DNA of 64,000 bases from Pseudomonadota bacterium (GCA_013112535.1 JABFGI010000004.1:124001-188000), one strand, 5' to 3'. Numbered from the stretch's first letter, positions 1-8,153 are shown. Numbers and translations are program-made. The notes: generated from the letters alone by a model not told the origin.

Positions 1-1
1 G

Positions 2-30
2 TTGACCAGTTAATTCAGGCACTTTATATT
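2..30 (+). promoter_or_regulatory. Predicted sigma-70 promoter for the zapA operon
   Basis: TTGACC (positions 2-7) and TATATT (25-30) are separated by exactly 17 bases, close to the sigma-70 consensus. The start codon of the coiled-coil gene is about 65 bases downstream. This is sequence inference only; whether the upstream neighbour is divergent lies outside the window. Confidence 0.55.
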
Positions 31-94
31 GATGATTATATGATAAATCAACTATAACGCTGATTCATTTTGTAACCAGCATCGGGACACTATC

Positions 95-319
95 ATGAAC
101 GATAATAATAACGAAAATACCGACCTCGGAGCACTCGAATCGAGAGTTGATGAATTAATTAGCACGGTCAACCAGCTAAAAAGCGAAAATTCCGCACTCC
201 GAAATCAACAAGATAGTCTGGTTAATGAGCGTGCCATCCTGATCGAGAAAACTGAGCAGGCAAGAACCCGAATCGAATCAATGATTTCTCGTTTACGAGC
301 AATGGAAACGCGTGCATGA
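95..319 (+). CDS. Small coiled-coil protein, TIGR02449/ZapB-like
   Basis: A 74-residue hydrophilic protein made almost entirely of heptad-like sequence (LESRVDELISTVNQLKSEN near residues 14-32), so it should form a parallel coiled coil. Proteins of this size and type are habitually encoded directly upstream of zapA in gammaproteobacteria (TIGR02449 family, ZapB-like). Its stop overlaps the zapA start in an ATGA, which implies translational coupling. A role in Z-ring organisation is inferred from the neighbour and the fold. No signal peptide or membrane segment is present. Confidence 0.8.
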   Translation: MNDNNNENTDLGALESRVDELISTVNQLKSENSALRNQQDSLVNERAILIEKTEQARTRIESMISRLRAMETRA

Positions 320-669
320 GTAAAGATACCGATCCTGTAAAAGTCACTATCCTTGAAAAAGAATATTTGATTGCCTGTGAAGAAAGCGAAAAAGAACCAC
401 TTCGTAATTCTGCAGATTTTCTTAACCAAAAAATGAATGAGATGAAAAAAAGCGGAGGCGTTATCGGATCTGAACGCATTGCTGTCATGACGGCATTAAA
501 TATTACAAATGAATTACTCGCTTACAAAAAAGAAAATCAGGACTATACTTCATCTATAGACAGTACCCTGAAGCGATTACAAAGCAAGATTAATGATGCC
601 TTGGTAAGGGATACACAAATGGATATGGACGACATTGATATAGACAATCCCATATCGCAAGGCGGCTAG
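316..669 (+). CDS. zapA: Cell division protein ZapA
   Basis: A 117-residue cytoplasmic protein with the ZapA arrangement: an N-terminal beta/alpha head (VKVTILEKEYLIACEESEKE) and a long C-terminal helix from about residue 60. ZapA binds FtsZ and cross-links its filaments during Z-ring assembly. It follows the coiled-coil gene with a 4-base overlap and is followed at once by 6S RNA, the gene order seen across gammaproteobacteria. The length is normal for the family. Confidence 0.92.
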   Translation: MSKDTDPVKVTILEKEYLIACEESEKEPLRNSADFLNQKMNEMKKSGGVIGSERIAVMTALNITNELLAYKKENQDYTSSIDSTLKRLQSKINDALVRDTQMDMDDIDIDNPISQGG

Positions 670-681
670 ATTTATAAAGCT

Positions 682-870
682 TGGGTATCTTCTGTGATGC
701 ACGTTATCTACTCGTGGTAACTTGAGCCGATAAGATATATCGCAGGGAATCTGAAAGTAGTGTTGTTGAGCATGTCCGTCCACGCGGAAAGCCTGATACG
801 CTATCTAAGGTACCCACTTGAACTTCTGGTTCAAGTTCAATGTATGAGACGACATTACGGTTGATACCCC
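682..870 (+). ncRNA. ssrS: 6S RNA
   Basis: The ends pair through GGGTATC (683-689) and GATACCC (863-869), forming the closing stem of a roughly 188-nt rod. Internal blocks match 6S RNA: CTTGAGCCGATA near 721, GAGCATGTCCGTCC near 769, AAGCCTGATAC near 789, and the CTTGAAC-loop-GTTCAAG hairpin near 818-836. The position directly after zapA is the classical one. 6S RNA mimics an open promoter, sequesters sigma-70 RNA polymerase in stationary phase and templates pRNA. The exact ends are estimated from the terminal stem. Confidence 0.93.
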
Positions 871-911
871 CTACTTCTTTCTATATTAATATTCTTTTTA
901 ACTTTGTATCC

Positions 912-1018
912 CGCCTTTATGGCGTCTTATTTTTCTTTAAAGAAAAGTAAGCAAAAGAACCCTTCCCTAATGTCATGGCCTACGGCTCCCTTCGTAAGTA
1001 ATCAGTTGCTACGGGATT
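912..1018 (+). repeat. Left copy of a ~107-bp interspersed element
   Basis: It starts with a short palindrome (CGCCTTTATGGCG), continues with TTTCTTTAAAGAAA and AGTAAGCAAAAG, and then has TTCCCT, GGCCTACGGCTCCC and ACGGGA blocks. The same blocks, in order and with the same spacing, occur in inverted orientation at 2299-2405. Comparable degenerate intergenic elements are widespread in gammaproteobacterial genomes, but I cannot name this one. No reading frame is apparent. The stretch from 871 to 1123 holds nothing else recognisable. Confidence 0.7.
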
Positions 1019-1123
1019 AACGCCTGCCACACCGGCCGAGGGGCGAGGCCCCGAATATCCAACGCGCTTGCGTGTGATGGTGCTGGCATTTGTTATGCGT
1101 AGTTACTAACCCATTGTGAATAT

Positions 1124-1597
1124 TTATTGGCGGAAAGTAGCATGACATTGCACGCAATAACCTAATGTTGTTTTTAAGGCACGAAGTGATTTAGTTGTAT
1201 CTTTGGTTTTCAATGCTTGACCCAGAGAATCACCGCTTTCATGAAACGCCAACCCTAATGCAGTGAAGTCTTCATTATTGAACATATTACACATCTTTCT
1301 CATTTCTTCAGTCAATCCCAACTTTGAATGGGCTATTTCAGAAGCCTTCTCGAACTCTTCCTCTGCTAGAAAACTTGTAATAGCCTGTACTGCCTTTAAA
1401 TGAGACCTCATGTTTGATAATTGATGTTGCTTCATTTCTGGTGAGAGGCCAAGAGATATCCTTCCGTCGTTTATTGAATGCTTCATGTGATGATGTATCA
1501 TTTCTTCCGCTGAACTCTTTTTTTCTTCGGCATAAGAAAACATAGCTATTCCAGCAAAGAACAATATCACTGATAATTTTGATACTTGTTTAATGAT
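1124..1597 (-). CDS. Cytochrome c'-like periplasmic c-type cytochrome
   Basis: The protein has a hydrophobic signal peptide, a helical His/Met-rich body, and a C-terminal CVQCH heme site followed by ATFRQ. A CxxCH-xxFR ending is typical of cytochrome c', a four-helix-bundle heme protein linked to NO binding or detoxification. The first recognised start in frame, a GTG at 1570, has no ribosome site and falls inside the signal peptide. An AGGAGG (1605-1610) sits 7 bases before an in-frame ATC at 1597, which would complete the signal peptide (157 aa), so a non-ATG start or a mutated ATG is likely. It is the last gene of a three-gene cassette. Confidence 0.72.
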   Translation of the reverse strand: MIKQVSKLSVILFFAGIAMFSYAEEKKSSAEEMIHHHMKHSINDGRISLGLSPEMKQHQLSNMRSHLKAVQAITSFLAEEEFEKASEIAHSKLGLTEEMRKMCNMFNNEDFTALGLAFHESGDSLGQALKTKDTTKSLRALKTTLGYCVQCHATFRQ

Positions 1598-1633
1598 GAT
1601 AAATCCTCCTGTTTAATTTACTTAGCTTAACGA

Positions 1634-1726
1634 CTAAACGCAGCCGCCGCTATTAGCGGACGACTGGAGTTTCTTGATTAGAAGTCGATTGTTATAACGC
1701 ACTTTTTTCATGCGACCTGTTTTCAT
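1634..1726 (-). CDS. 30-residue basic peptide ending NSGGCV
   Basis: This short frame has an ATG preceded by AGAGGTG at good spacing and lies between two genes of the same strand. The peptide starts MKTGRMKKVRYNNRLL, continues IKKLQ and ends SSANSGGCV. It has about nine Lys/Arg, no acidic residue, and one cysteine next to the C-terminus behind a Gly-Gly. It has no signal peptide or membrane helix. A basic helical N-terminus with a small Gly-Gly-Cys tail could be a precursor peptide, a metal-binding peptide or a translated leader, but no maturation enzyme is adjacent. I do not recognise the family. Translation is supported only by the ribosome site, position and composition. Confidence 0.5.
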   Translation of the reverse strand: MKTGRMKKVRYNNRLLIKKLQSSANSGGCV

Positions 1727-1729
1727 AAT

Positions 1730-1756
1730 GACACCTCTTAGTTAGGTTAAGGTGTC
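1730..1756 (-). promoter_or_regulatory. Hairpin sequestering the ribosome site of the 30-aa peptide
   Basis: On the minus strand GACACCT and AGGTGTC form a perfect 7-bp stem around a 13-nt loop. The 3' arm contains the AGAGGTG ribosome-binding site, 3 bases before the ATG. This geometry would hide the site until the stem opens, so translational control is plausible. It is inference from pairing alone. Confidence 0.45.
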
Positions 1757-1797
1757 CACTTTATTGATCGAAGATTGACGTCGGGTTGAGATATTTG

Positions 1798-2115
1798 TTA
1801 TAGGAATTTGTATTCATATTCAGTAGCTACTTGTTGAGGACTGTGTTCTTCTTTGATCCTTTCAATAAGGTGTTCTTTATCTACGATGGTATTTATGTTG
1901 TTTTTTTCATAACTAATATAATAGGTTTCAATGTCTTTAATGCCTTCTTTCTCTGCTACAAAGCCTTCTGCATTCATAAATAATACATGACTATCATTTT
2001 CTTCATCTTCGCCCACGTAAATATAGGTTTTGTTAGTAGGTATGCTTAGTTCTTTATCAAAAAAAGCAACATGAAAATATGTTTCTCCTTTTCTAAGTTC
2101 GATAACATCTTTCAT
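1798..2115 (-). CDS. Unknown 105-residue acidic protein
   Basis: First gene of the repeat-bounded cassette. The protein is acidic and beta-rich in appearance (ETYFHVAFFDKELSI, then TYIYVGEDEEN, then VLFMNAEGFV), with a helical C-terminus (KEHLIERIKEEH). It has no signal peptide, transmembrane segment or cysteine, so it is probably cytoplasmic. I recognise no family. A promoter and two palindromes precede it, and it reads towards the 30-aa peptide and the cytochrome. The ribosome site is weak (GGGAT before the ATG). Confidence 0.6.
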   Translation of the reverse strand: MKDVIELRKGETYFHVAFFDKELSIPTNKTYIYVGEDEENDSHVLFMNAEGFVAEKEGIKDIETYYISYEKNNINTIVDKEHLIERIKEEHSPQQVATEYEYKFL

Positions 2116-2128
2116 TTTTTTAAATCCC

Positions 2129-2145
2129 TATAACAGTATGTTATA
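2129..2145. promoter_or_regulatory. Perfect 7-3-7 palindrome in the cassette leader
   Basis: TATAACAGTATGTTATA is a perfect dyad with a 3-base centre. It lies in the predicted 5' leader, about 14-30 bases before the start of the 105-aa gene. It could bind a repressor dimer or form a small RNA hairpin near the ribosome site. Confidence 0.4.
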
Positions 2146-2159
2146 TGGAATCGGGTTAG

Positions 2160-2207
2160 CATGTTAAACATGGATTCTATATAGTATTGATAAAGTGGAA
2201 ATAACAA
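2160..2207 (-). promoter_or_regulatory. Predicted promoter with palindromic operator for the cassette operon
   Basis: On the minus strand TTGTTA (2207-2202) and TATATA (2183-2178) are 18 bases apart. Just after the -10, where the transcript should begin, is the perfect palindrome CATGTTAAACATG (2160-2172). An operator overlapping the start site would suit a repressor. The regulator is unknown. Confidence 0.45.
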
Positions 2208-2298
2208 ATTGTATTTTTTCAATTCCTTATCTCCTTTCTTCCCTTGTAGAACATATTAAGATTATCACAACAATTAATTATCAACGAGGATTTGCTTT

Positions 2299-2405
2299 TC
2301 TTCCCGTGGTGCTTTGCCGAGGAGGGGAGCCTTCAGGCCAAAGCATCAGGGAAAAGACTTTTTGCTTACTTTTTCGTCTGAAAAAGTGAATCGCCATTAA
2401 AGGCG
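2299..2405 (-). repeat. Right copy of the ~107-bp interspersed element, inverted
   Basis: Read on the minus strand it has the same ordered blocks as the copy at 912-1018: CGCCTTTAATGGCG, an AAAAAGTAAGCAAAAAG stretch, TTCCCT, GGCCTGAAGGCTCCC and CACGGGA. Similarity is clear but imperfect. The two copies face each other across the 1.3-kb cassette. The stretch from 2208 to 2427 contains nothing else. Confidence 0.68.
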
Positions 2406-2427
2406 AAACCAAAGTTAAAAATAGCTA

Positions 2428-3954
2428 TTAACTCAAAAATTTCTGATAAGCAGGATTATTCGTTTCTTTCCAGTATGTAATACCCAGTCCATCAACAAAC
2501 TTTTGAAACTCATCGCGCTCTTCTTCTTTGACCTGAAACCCCATTAGTACGCGACCATAGGCAGCACCATGATTTCGATAATGAAACAAGCTGATGTTCC
2601 AACGTTCGTTCATTTCGTTTAGAAAATGCAATAACGCACCAGATCGTTCCGGAAATTCGAAACGGTAGATAACTTCATTTTCGGCTTGTGGAGCATGTCC
2701 ACCAACCATGTAACGGATATGCATCTTGGCGACAGTATCGTTACTTAAGTCAGTTACGTCATAACCTTTTTCAAGAAGATGACTCATTAATGCATCTTTT
2801 TCCGAAATACCTTTTTTAAGTTGTACACCGACGAACACACAGGCATCTTCATTATCTGCATAACGATAATTAAATTCTGTGATTAAACGAGGTCCAAGAT
2901 CGTGACAAAGATGACGAAAACTTCCCGGTCGTTCCGGAATACCGATAACCAGTAACGCTTCACGATGTTCACCCAATGCAGAAAGTTCAGCAATATGCCG
3001 CAGGCGATCGAAATTAACATTTGCACCACTGAATATGGCAATTAATTCCTTATCGTTTATATTTTCTCGTGCAACATATTGTTTTAAGCCAGCTAGTGCT
3101 AACGCGCCTGCCGGTTCAGGAATTGATCGCGTATCTTCGAAAATATCTTTTACTGCGGCACAAATATCATCGATTGTAACGAGTAATACTTCATCCACTA
3201 ATTCTTTTGCAATACGATAGTTTTCTTCACCAACTTGTATCACAGCAGCGCCATCAGCAAAAATGCCTATCTGATCCAGTACAACACGATCATTGGCTTC
3301 GAAAGCATGATGCATACTTGGCGCCTCATCATGTTCAACACCGATAATTTTTATTTCCGGATGATGTTCCTTTACATAGGCCGCAATACCTGCAATTAAA
3401 CCACCACCACCGACAGGAACAAAAATAACATCTGGTTTGCCCGGGTGTTGTTCTAACAATTCAACACCGACGGTTGCCTGTCCGGCTATCACCAAAGGAT
3501 GATCAAATGGCGGGATGTAGTACATACCCGTTTCTTTTGACAATTTGTAAGCATGATCTTTCGCTTCATCATAGGTATTGCCATGTAAAACCACTTCAGC
3601 ATTCATACGCTTAACAGAGCTCACCTTGATATCAGGCGTCGTCTTGGGCATCACTATCACAGCCTTCAGAGCCAGCCCTTGTGCAGCCAAAGCCACACCT
3701 TGCGCGTGATTACCGGCAGAAGCAGTGATAACACCACTTTTGCGTTCTTCCTCAGACAGGGAAGCAATCATATTGTAAGCACCACGCAGTTTATAGGAGA
3801 AAACCGGTTGCTGGTCTTCACGTTTTAACCAGATGTTATTACTGAGTCGTTGTGATAATTGCGGTGCATGATCCAAATCCGTACGTTTTGCGACGGTATA
3901 GATTCGTTTACCCGCTTCATCAATTAATTTTTTGTATTCTTCAAACATTGGCAT
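2428..3954 (-). CDS. ilvA: Threonine ammonia-lyase, biosynthetic
   Basis: A 508-residue PLP enzyme that deaminates L-threonine to 2-oxobutanoate, the committed step of isoleucine synthesis. The PLP lysine is in SYKLRGAYN (Lys55), and the phosphate-binding glycine loop is PVGGGGLIAG. The C-terminal ~180 residues form the two ACT-like regulatory domains (LVIGIPERPGSFRHL; YRFEFPERSGALLHF), so isoleucine feedback is expected. Length is normal. It is divergent from rpiA with only 49 bases between; the start may be Met1 or Met3. Confidence 0.96.
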   Translation of the reverse strand: MPMFEEYKKLIDEAGKRIYTVAKRTDLDHAPQLSQRLSNNIWLKREDQQPVFSYKLRGAYNMIASLSEEERKSGVITASAGNHAQGVALAAQGLALKAVIVMPKTTPDIKVSSVKRMNAEVVLHGNTYDEAKDHAYKLSKETGMYYIPPFDHPLVIAGQATVGVELLEQHPGKPDVIFVPVGGGGLIAGIAAYVKEHHPEIKIIGVEHDEAPSMHHAFEANDRVVLDQIGIFADGAAVIQVGEENYRIAKELVDEVLLVTIDDICAAVKDIFEDTRSIPEPAGALALAGLKQYVARENINDKELIAIFSGANVNFDRLRHIAELSALGEHREALLVIGIPERPGSFRHLCHDLGPRLITEFNYRYADNEDACVFVGVQLKKGISEKDALMSHLLEKGYDVTDLSNDTVAKMHIRYMVGGHAPQAENEVIYRFEFPERSGALLHFLNEMNERWNISLFHYRNHGAAYGRVLMGFQVKEEERDEFQKFVDGLGITYWKETNNPAYQKFLS

Positions 3955-4003
3955 AAGATAACATTTAACTTTAAATCAAACTATTTATTAAGCGGAGCTT
4001 GTT

Positions 4004-4657
4004 ATGTCACAAGATGACAGAAAAAAAGACGTTGCCAAAGCAGCAATCGATTATATTGAAGATAACACGATCGTCGGTGTTGGAACGGGCAGTACAGTTA
4101 ATTTCTTCATCGAAGAACTTGGAAAAATAAAAGAACGTATTGCAGGAGCTGTTTCAAGTTCTGTAGCGAGCGAAAAGTTACTAAAACAGCATAACATTCC
4201 TGTGCTTCCTCTGAATGATGTAACAGAAATCCCGGTTTATGTAGACGGTGCGGATGAAGCAACCCGGGAACGACATTTAATCAAAGGCGGTGGTGGTGCG
4301 CTAACACGGGAAAAAATTGTGGCGGCAGCAAGCAAGCAGTTCGTTTGTATTGTAGATGACAGTAAAATGGTTCCTTTTCTGGGTAAATTTCCATTACCTG
4401 TTGAGGTCATTCCCATGGCGCAGAATTATGTCGCCAGACAGATTACGAAACTTGGCGGACAACCCGAATTACGCGAAGGTTTCATCACGGATAATGGCAA
4501 TATTATTCTCGATGTACACAATATGAAAATTGAAAATCCGATTGAACTGGAACGACAACTTAATGAGATAGTTGGTGTCGTGACCAATGGCCTCTTTGCA
4601 CAACGACCTGCTGATATTCTACTTATTGCCAGTCCGGATAGAATTCAACGTATTTAG
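4004..4657 (+). CDS. rpiA: Ribose-5-phosphate isomerase A
   Basis: A 217-residue enzyme interconverting ribose 5-phosphate and ribulose 5-phosphate in the pentose phosphate pathway. The phosphate loop VGTGSTV is near residue 26, the catalytic DGADEAT near 85 and [11 protein letters not shown] near 94. A ribosome site GCGGAG precedes the ATG. Pairing with ilvA next to the ssrS locus is a known gammaproteobacterial order. Confidence 0.97.
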   Translation: MSQDDRKKDVAKAAIDYIEDNTIVGVGTGSTVNFFIEELGKIKERIAGAVSSSVASEKLLKQHNIPVLPLNDVTEIPVYVDGADEATRERHLIKGGGGALTREKIVAAASKQFVCIVDDSKMVPFLGKFPLPVEVIPMAQNYVARQITKLGGQPELREGFITDNGNIILDVHNMKIENPIELERQLNEIVGVVTNGLFAQRPADILLIASPDRIQRI

Positions 4658-4926
4658 TTGTAGAAACAACCTCTTAAGCATCTTAAATCCTGACAATTTA
4701 GCCTGTTATTCGGCTTTTTATGCACATATTCATCTATTGATTTTCTCCTCGTTTTATAGAAAAGCCTAAAGAATTCGGCAAATTTAGCCGATTTAATGAA
4801 AGACAACGGTAATTTAGCGACAGGGTTCTAAAAATATAGAACATTAAACACCTACTGATACTCGGTACTCAATGTTCAATCTTATCCTGATGCCAATACA
4901 TGGACATAATTTAAGATGAGCGAAAC
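4658..4926. other. Non-coding spacer with weak hairpins after rpiA
   Basis: No credible gene is present. AGCC-loop-GGCT followed by TTTTT at 4700-4719 could be a weak rpiA terminator. TCGGC-AAATTTA-GCCGA near 4777-4793 is a second small hairpin. The kinase-operon promoter should lie in the second half, but I cannot point to a convincing one. Confidence 0.35.
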
Positions 4927-6954
4927 ATGAATATTTACAGAAAAAGTCTTTGCGCAAAAGTATCTTATTATTCGACACTATGCTTAATAGTAGCTTTTAC
5001 AGCGTGTCTTTTAGTTGCTCATAACAATGATAACTCATCTTTTATAGCTACTGCATTCATGATTGGCAGTATTTTTACCATCACTATTGCTGCAATTTAT
5101 TTAATTATTGAACAATTAATTAGTACCCCACTAAAGAAACTGACCAATTCATTCCACATGATAAATAGCTCTTCATATAACGGCGATATTCTACCTACAA
5201 ATAAAGAAAATGAGATTGGCGAGTTGGCTACCGCATTCAGCCATGTACTCGGTAGAGCTAGTGAAAAAACAAATGAAATGGCAGAAGAAATTATACAACG
5301 GAATAAGATTCAAAAAGAGCTGGAAAAAAGTGAGGTTCAATTTCAGCAAATGGCTGAACATATTGAAGAAGTATTATGGTTGTGCTCGGCAGATGGTATG
5401 GAGATGTATTATGTCAGTCCTGCCTATGAAAAAATTTATGGACGAAGTGTCAAAGATTTTTATAAAGATCCACATGTCTGGCTTAATGACATCCATGAAA
5501 ATGATCGTGCAGGAGTCATCAAGAATTTTGCAGAAAATGGCATTAAAGGAAAAAGTTTCGTTTCCACTTTTCGTATTAAACGTCCTGATGGTGAAGAACG
5601 AATTGTTTGTGATACCGGTTTTCCTATTTTTGATCAGGAAGGCAAGCTCTATCGTATTGCCGGTACGGTTAGAGATATTACCGAGCAAAAGAAAACAGAG
5701 GAACGAATACAGGGATTGCAACGCCGATATGAATATATATTGCATTCAGCCGGGGAAGGTATTATCGGTCTTGATATGGATGGAAATACGGCTTTTATGA
5801 ATCCTGCCGCTTGCGAAATGCTGGGTTGGGAAAAAGAAATAATGGTTGGGAAAAACCTGCATGAATCGGCACATCATAGTACTGCTAATGGTTCAAAATA
5901 TGACCATGATGATTGCCCTATACATAAATCATTCAACGATGGCGAAATTCATAAATCAGAAGACGAAGTATTCTGGAGAAAAGACGGAACGAATTTCCCG
6001 GTTGAATATATCAGCACACCTATTCGCGATGTAAATAATAAAATTGCTGGGGCCGTTGTTGTATTTCGAGATATTTCCAGAAGAAAACAAATGGAAACCG
6101 AACTACAAATGGCACAAAAGCTGGAAGCCGTCGGCCAACTCGCTGCAGGCATTGCTCATGAGATCAACACACCGGCCCAGTATGTTGGCGACAATATCCG
6201 TTTTATTCATGAAGGCTTTAATGATCTGGCAGAACTCTTAAAACAGTTTAATGCGCTATTAACCTCTATTAGTAACAACAACGTTAACGAAGCTCAAATC
6301 AAACACATCAACGAGAAAGTTGAAGCCGCCGACCTTGACTATTTGCTGGAAGAACTGCCATTAGCCATCACACAATCACAGGATGGCATCACCAGCATTT
6401 CTAATATTGTCCGTGCCATGAAAGAGTTTTCTCATCCAGGCAGTAATGATAAAGATTTAACCGATATTAATCATATTATCGAAAACACAATAACCGTCAC
6501 CAAGAACGAGTGGAAGTATGTTGCCGAGATTAAGCTTGACCTTGATGAGAATCTTCCATCGGTTCCCTGCTATGCACAGAACATCGGCCAGGTTTTTATG
6601 AACCTGATTGTGAATGCATCTCACGCCATTGCTGATGTTGTTGATAGTGCTAAAAATGAAATGGGGACGATTTCTATTTCAACCTGCAAAGTCGATGAAG
6701 AGCTTGAAATCAAAATAAGCGATACCGGTAAAGGAATTCCTGAAGAAATCAGGGAAAAAATATTCGATCCTTTTTTTACCACCAAAGATGTTGGCAAGGG
6801 AACCGGACAAGGTCTGGCTATCGCACGCTCCGCTATTATTGACAAACATAGTGGCACGATTAAGTGTCTTAGTGAAAGTGGCAAGGGCACGACGTTTGTT
6901 ATTCACCTGCCATTGATAGACCCAAACAAGAAAATTACTGAGGATGCTGCATGA
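4927..6954 (+). CDS. PAS-PAS sensor histidine kinase
   Basis: A 675-residue membrane kinase. Two helices (about residues 13-31 and 41-64) with a very short external loop suggest membrane or cytosolic sensing. A HAMP segment follows (~62-115), then two PAS domains (~135-255 and ~265-388) and a histidine kinase core. The phosphoacceptor is His411 in AGIAHEINTPAQYV. The ATPase domain shows the N box (FMNLIVNASHAI), G1 (DTGKGI) and a KGTGQGLAIA G2 box. It overlaps the next gene by four bases. The linked response regulators, including a GGDEF-EAL protein, suggest input to c-di-GMP or stress signalling. The signal is unknown. Confidence 0.88.
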   Translation: MNIYRKSLCAKVSYYSTLCLIVAFTACLLVAHNNDNSSFIATAFMIGSIFTITIAAIYLIIEQLISTPLKKLTNSFHMINSSSYNGDILPTNKENEIGELATAFSHVLGRASEKTNEMAEEIIQRNKIQKELEKSEVQFQQMAEHIEEVLWLCSADGMEMYYVSPAYEKIYGRSVKDFYKDPHVWLNDIHENDRAGVIKNFAENGIKGKSFVSTFRIKRPDGEERIVCDTGFPIFDQEGKLYRIAGTVRDITEQKKTEERIQGLQRRYEYILHSAGEGIIGLDMDGNTAFMNPAACEMLGWEKEIMVGKNLHESAHHSTANGSKYDHDDCPIHKSFNDGEIHKSEDEVFWRKDGTNFPVEYISTPIRDVNNKIAGAVVVFRDISRRKQMETELQMAQKLEAVGQLAAGIAHEINTPAQYVGDNIRFIHEGFNDLAELLKQFNALLTSISNNNVNEAQIKHINEKVEAADLDYLLEELPLAITQSQDGITSISNIVRAMKEFSHPGSNDKDLTDINHIIENTITVTKNEWKYVAEIKLDLDENLPSVPCYAQNIGQVFMNLIVNASHAIADVVDSAKNEMGTISISTCKVDEELEIKISDTGKGIPEEIREKIFDPFFTTKDVGKGTGQGLAIARSAIIDKHSGTIKCLSESGKGTTFVIHLPLIDPNKKITEDAA

Positions 6955-8153
6955 ATAAAATAATGTTTGTTGATGACGATCAAAATATTCTGCAAGGTAT
7001 CAACAGAATGTTACGACCAATGCGTAAGGAATGGGCTTTGAGCTTCGCCAACAGTGGTAGCGAAGCACTGGATCTTTTAAAAGATGGGCTATTTGACGCT
7101 ATTGTTTCGGACACACGTATGCCCGGTATGAATGGCGTTGAACTATTAAATGAGGTTCGTGAGCTTTATCCTAATGTAATTCGTATTGGCTTATCCGGTT
7201 ATGCAGATGAAGAGCTTGCATTAGAAAGCACAAAAACAACACACCAGCAATTAACCAAACCTTGTGAAGCTGAAACACTGAAAAGTACGATTAATAAAGC
7301 ATTACAAATACGATCGCAAGTTAGAAACGAAGCGCTTAATCATTTTATCACGAAGACAGAATCATTGCCGCCATTGCCTAAACTCTATTCGGAAATAACT
7401 GATGTAATGCAAAACAAAAATGGTTCTTTATCTGATGTTGCAAAAATCATTTCAAAAGACATTGCAATGACTGCCAAGATCCTGCAATTGGTTAATTCCG
7501 CCTTTTTCGGTTTGGCACGAAATGTAGAATCAACAGATGAAGCCGTAATGTACCTTGGATATGATGTTATTCGCGGCCTGGTATTAACGATCAAACTATT
7601 TTCTGATCTGTCTTCAGCAGACCAATCAGGAATTGACCTTGATGAATTATGGACACGCAGCTTTTCAATCGCCGGTATTGCAAAGGACATTGCAAAACTT
7701 GCAGGTCTTGATAATAAATCACAGGACTATGCTCATATGTCTGGCATGTTACATGATGTTGGCATCCTGGTCATGGCCATGAACATGCCTGATGAATACA
7801 GCGAAGTGATTAAAATAAAACTGGAAGAGAAAACCAACGCTTCTATTATAGAAGAACGATTATTTGGCTGTACTCATGCAGAAGTAGGTGGCACGTTATT
7901 GGGGATATGGGGTTTGCCCGATCCTATTGTAGATGCAGTTACAAATCATCACACTCCATCACACTCTTCTTCCAAGGATATTTCACCTGTCACGGCAGTA
8001 CATTTTGCAAATATTTATTATTGGCAGAACGTACAAAATGATTACCCGGTTCCTGTTGATTCTAACTACATAGAGTCGCATGGTCTTAACGAATCATTTA
8101 ATAAGTGGCAACAAAATATTAAAGAAACTCATTTTATGGATGAAGCAAATTGA
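6951..8153 (+). CDS. Response regulator with HDOD output domain
   Basis: A 400-residue protein. The N-terminal REC domain (~1-125) has the acidic pair DDD near residue 8, the phosphoacceptor in IVSDTRMPG and the lysine in LTKPC. Residues ~135-330 form an HDOD domain (LPPLPKLYSEI...ISKDIAMTAKILQLVNSAFFG), a non-catalytic HD relative used for signalling. It overlaps the kinase stop by ATGA and the next gene by TTGA, so it is translated as part of the operon. The likely phosphodonor is the upstream kinase (inference). Confidence 0.88.
   Translation: MNKIMFVDDDQNILQGINRMLRPMRKEWALSFANSGSEALDLLKDGLFDAIVSDTRMPGMNGVELLNEVRELYPNVIRIGLSGYADEELALESTKTTHQQLTKPCEAETLKSTINKALQIRSQVRNEALNHFITKTESLPPLPKLYSEITDVMQNKNGSLSDVAKIISKDIAMTAKILQLVNSAFFGLARNVESTDEAVMYLGYDVIRGLVLTIKLFSDLSSADQSGIDLDELWTRSFSIAGIAKDIAKLAGLDNKSQDYAHMSGMLHDVGILVMAMNMPDEYSEVIKIKLEEKTNASIIEERLFGCTHAEVGGTLLGIWGLPDPIVDAVTNHHTPSHSSSKDISPVTAVHFANIYYWQNVQNDYPVPVDSNYIESHGLNESFNKWQQNIKETHFMDEAN

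Noticed and set aside
2195-2389. 64-residue plus-strand open frame
   Set aside because: It spans the cassette promoter and most of the right repeat copy, has no ribosome site and resembles no protein; treated as chance.
5210-5800. 196-residue frame inside the histidine kinase gene
   Set aside because: Out-of-frame shadow of the PAS region; the main frame carries clear PAS and kinase motifs throughout.
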